This document shows positions 63,894 to 64,000 of a stretch of 64,000 nt of DNA, piece after piece (position 1 is the stretch's first letter; each line of letters starts with the position of its first letter). Origin of the DNA: Stakelama pacifica. GTDB taxonomy: Bacteria > Pseudomonadota > Alphaproteobacteria > Sphingomonadales > Sphingomonadaceae. Both the position numbers and the translations under genes were made by a program. The notes under the pieces are model-generated. The model did not search any database. It saw only the letters and a list, made by a program, of their open reading frames with translations, and was not told where the DNA came from. The DNA is taken from contig NZ_SNWD01000002.1 of assembly GCF_004361835.1 (NCBI RefSeq), positions 248,001 through 312,000 of the forward strand, in the 5' to 3' direction.

Positions 63894-64000
63894 ATGGCAC
63901 AACTATCCGTTCAGGACAAATTGGGCATTCTGGCCGATGCGGCGAAATATGACGCGTCCTGCGCCTCGTCGGGAACGGTGAAACGCAATTCGGCGGGCGG
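63894..64000 (+). CDS. Radical SAM protein (DNA modification/repair type), N-terminus only
   Basis: Only the first 35 codons are in the window. The peptide MAQLSVQDKLGILADAAKYD followed by ASCASSGTVKRN matches the highly conserved start of the radical SAM family annotated as putative DNA modification/repair protein, which is usually followed by a uracil-DNA-glycosylase-family gene. The iron-sulfur CxxxCxxC motif would lie beyond the edge. A promoter and the upstream terminator suggest it begins a new transcription unit. Confidence 0.7.
   Translation, partial: MAQLSVQDKLGILADAAKYDASCASSGTVKRNSAG

Noticed and set aside
1..64000. tRNA, rRNA and known riboswitch genes
   Set aside because: I looked through the gaps for cloverleaf and rRNA-like sequence and saw none; a tRNAscan and Rfam search would be decisive.

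Overview
The window looks like a chromosomal segment of a sphingomonad (Alphaproteobacteria, Sphingomonadales). It is GC-rich throughout. The evidence is the core gene orders cpoB-tilS-ftsH and nadD-rsfS-rlmH-envC-ctpA, the pairing of TonB-dependent receptors with tryptophan-halogenase-like flavoproteins, and REP-type hairpins of the kind common in these genomes. I saw no rRNA or tRNA genes, no CRISPR array, and no intact insertion sequence or prophage.

Region 1 (1-16935, all on the minus strand) is a polysaccharide-utilization locus built around alpha-mannosides. In transcription order it encodes a GH92, a GH2, a TonB-dependent receptor, a GH43, a GH92, a GH125 alpha-1,6-mannosidase, and two more GH92 enzymes; the last is cut by the left edge. 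All enzymes carry export signals, some Sec and some Tat. The receptor would import oligosaccharides into the periplasm, where exo-acting enzymes trim them. Two of the four GH92 proteins have Gln where the family's catalytic acid Glu normally sits, which suggests they act on mannosyl-phosphate linkages (yeast-type phosphomannan) rather than ordinary glycosides. A hairpin with a T-rich tail after the receptor gene probably sets its expression above that of the downstream enzymes.

Region 2 (17212-29787) is a second glycan locus. It has a ROK-family regulator, a GH9 enzyme and a second TonB receptor on the minus strand. Divergent from these are three overlapping tryptophan-halogenase-like genes followed by a GH144-type (beta-1,2-glucanase family) gene. 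Two similar LacI-type palindromes flank the flavoprotein operon, but no lacI gene is present. The middle flavoprotein has lost the catalytic lysine and the WxWxIP motif.

Region 3 (29873-42764) holds a cytochrome P450, an aldo/keto reductase and housekeeping genes: cysQ-like, pmbA, ubiA, a PilZ protein, rsmE, gshA, an M61 peptidase, ppa, ubiG and lysC.

Region 4 (42765-43855) is mostly non-coding. It carries REP-like hairpins, a 13-bp inverted repeat about 900 bp apart, and a small DksA/TraR-type zinc-finger gene.

Region 5 (43856-64000) is core genome: a diguanylate cyclase, yjbQ, a nitronate monooxygenase-like gene, a permease, ptsP, rodZ, cpoB, tilS, ftsH, proA, an aldo/keto reductase, nadD, rsfS, rlmH, an envC-like gene, ctpA, dsbB, coq7, a small secreted protein and the start of a radical SAM gene. 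The tilS reading frame is broken by one base at a run of five G, and a DUF3667 gene between ftsH and proA is truncated beside a REP-like element.
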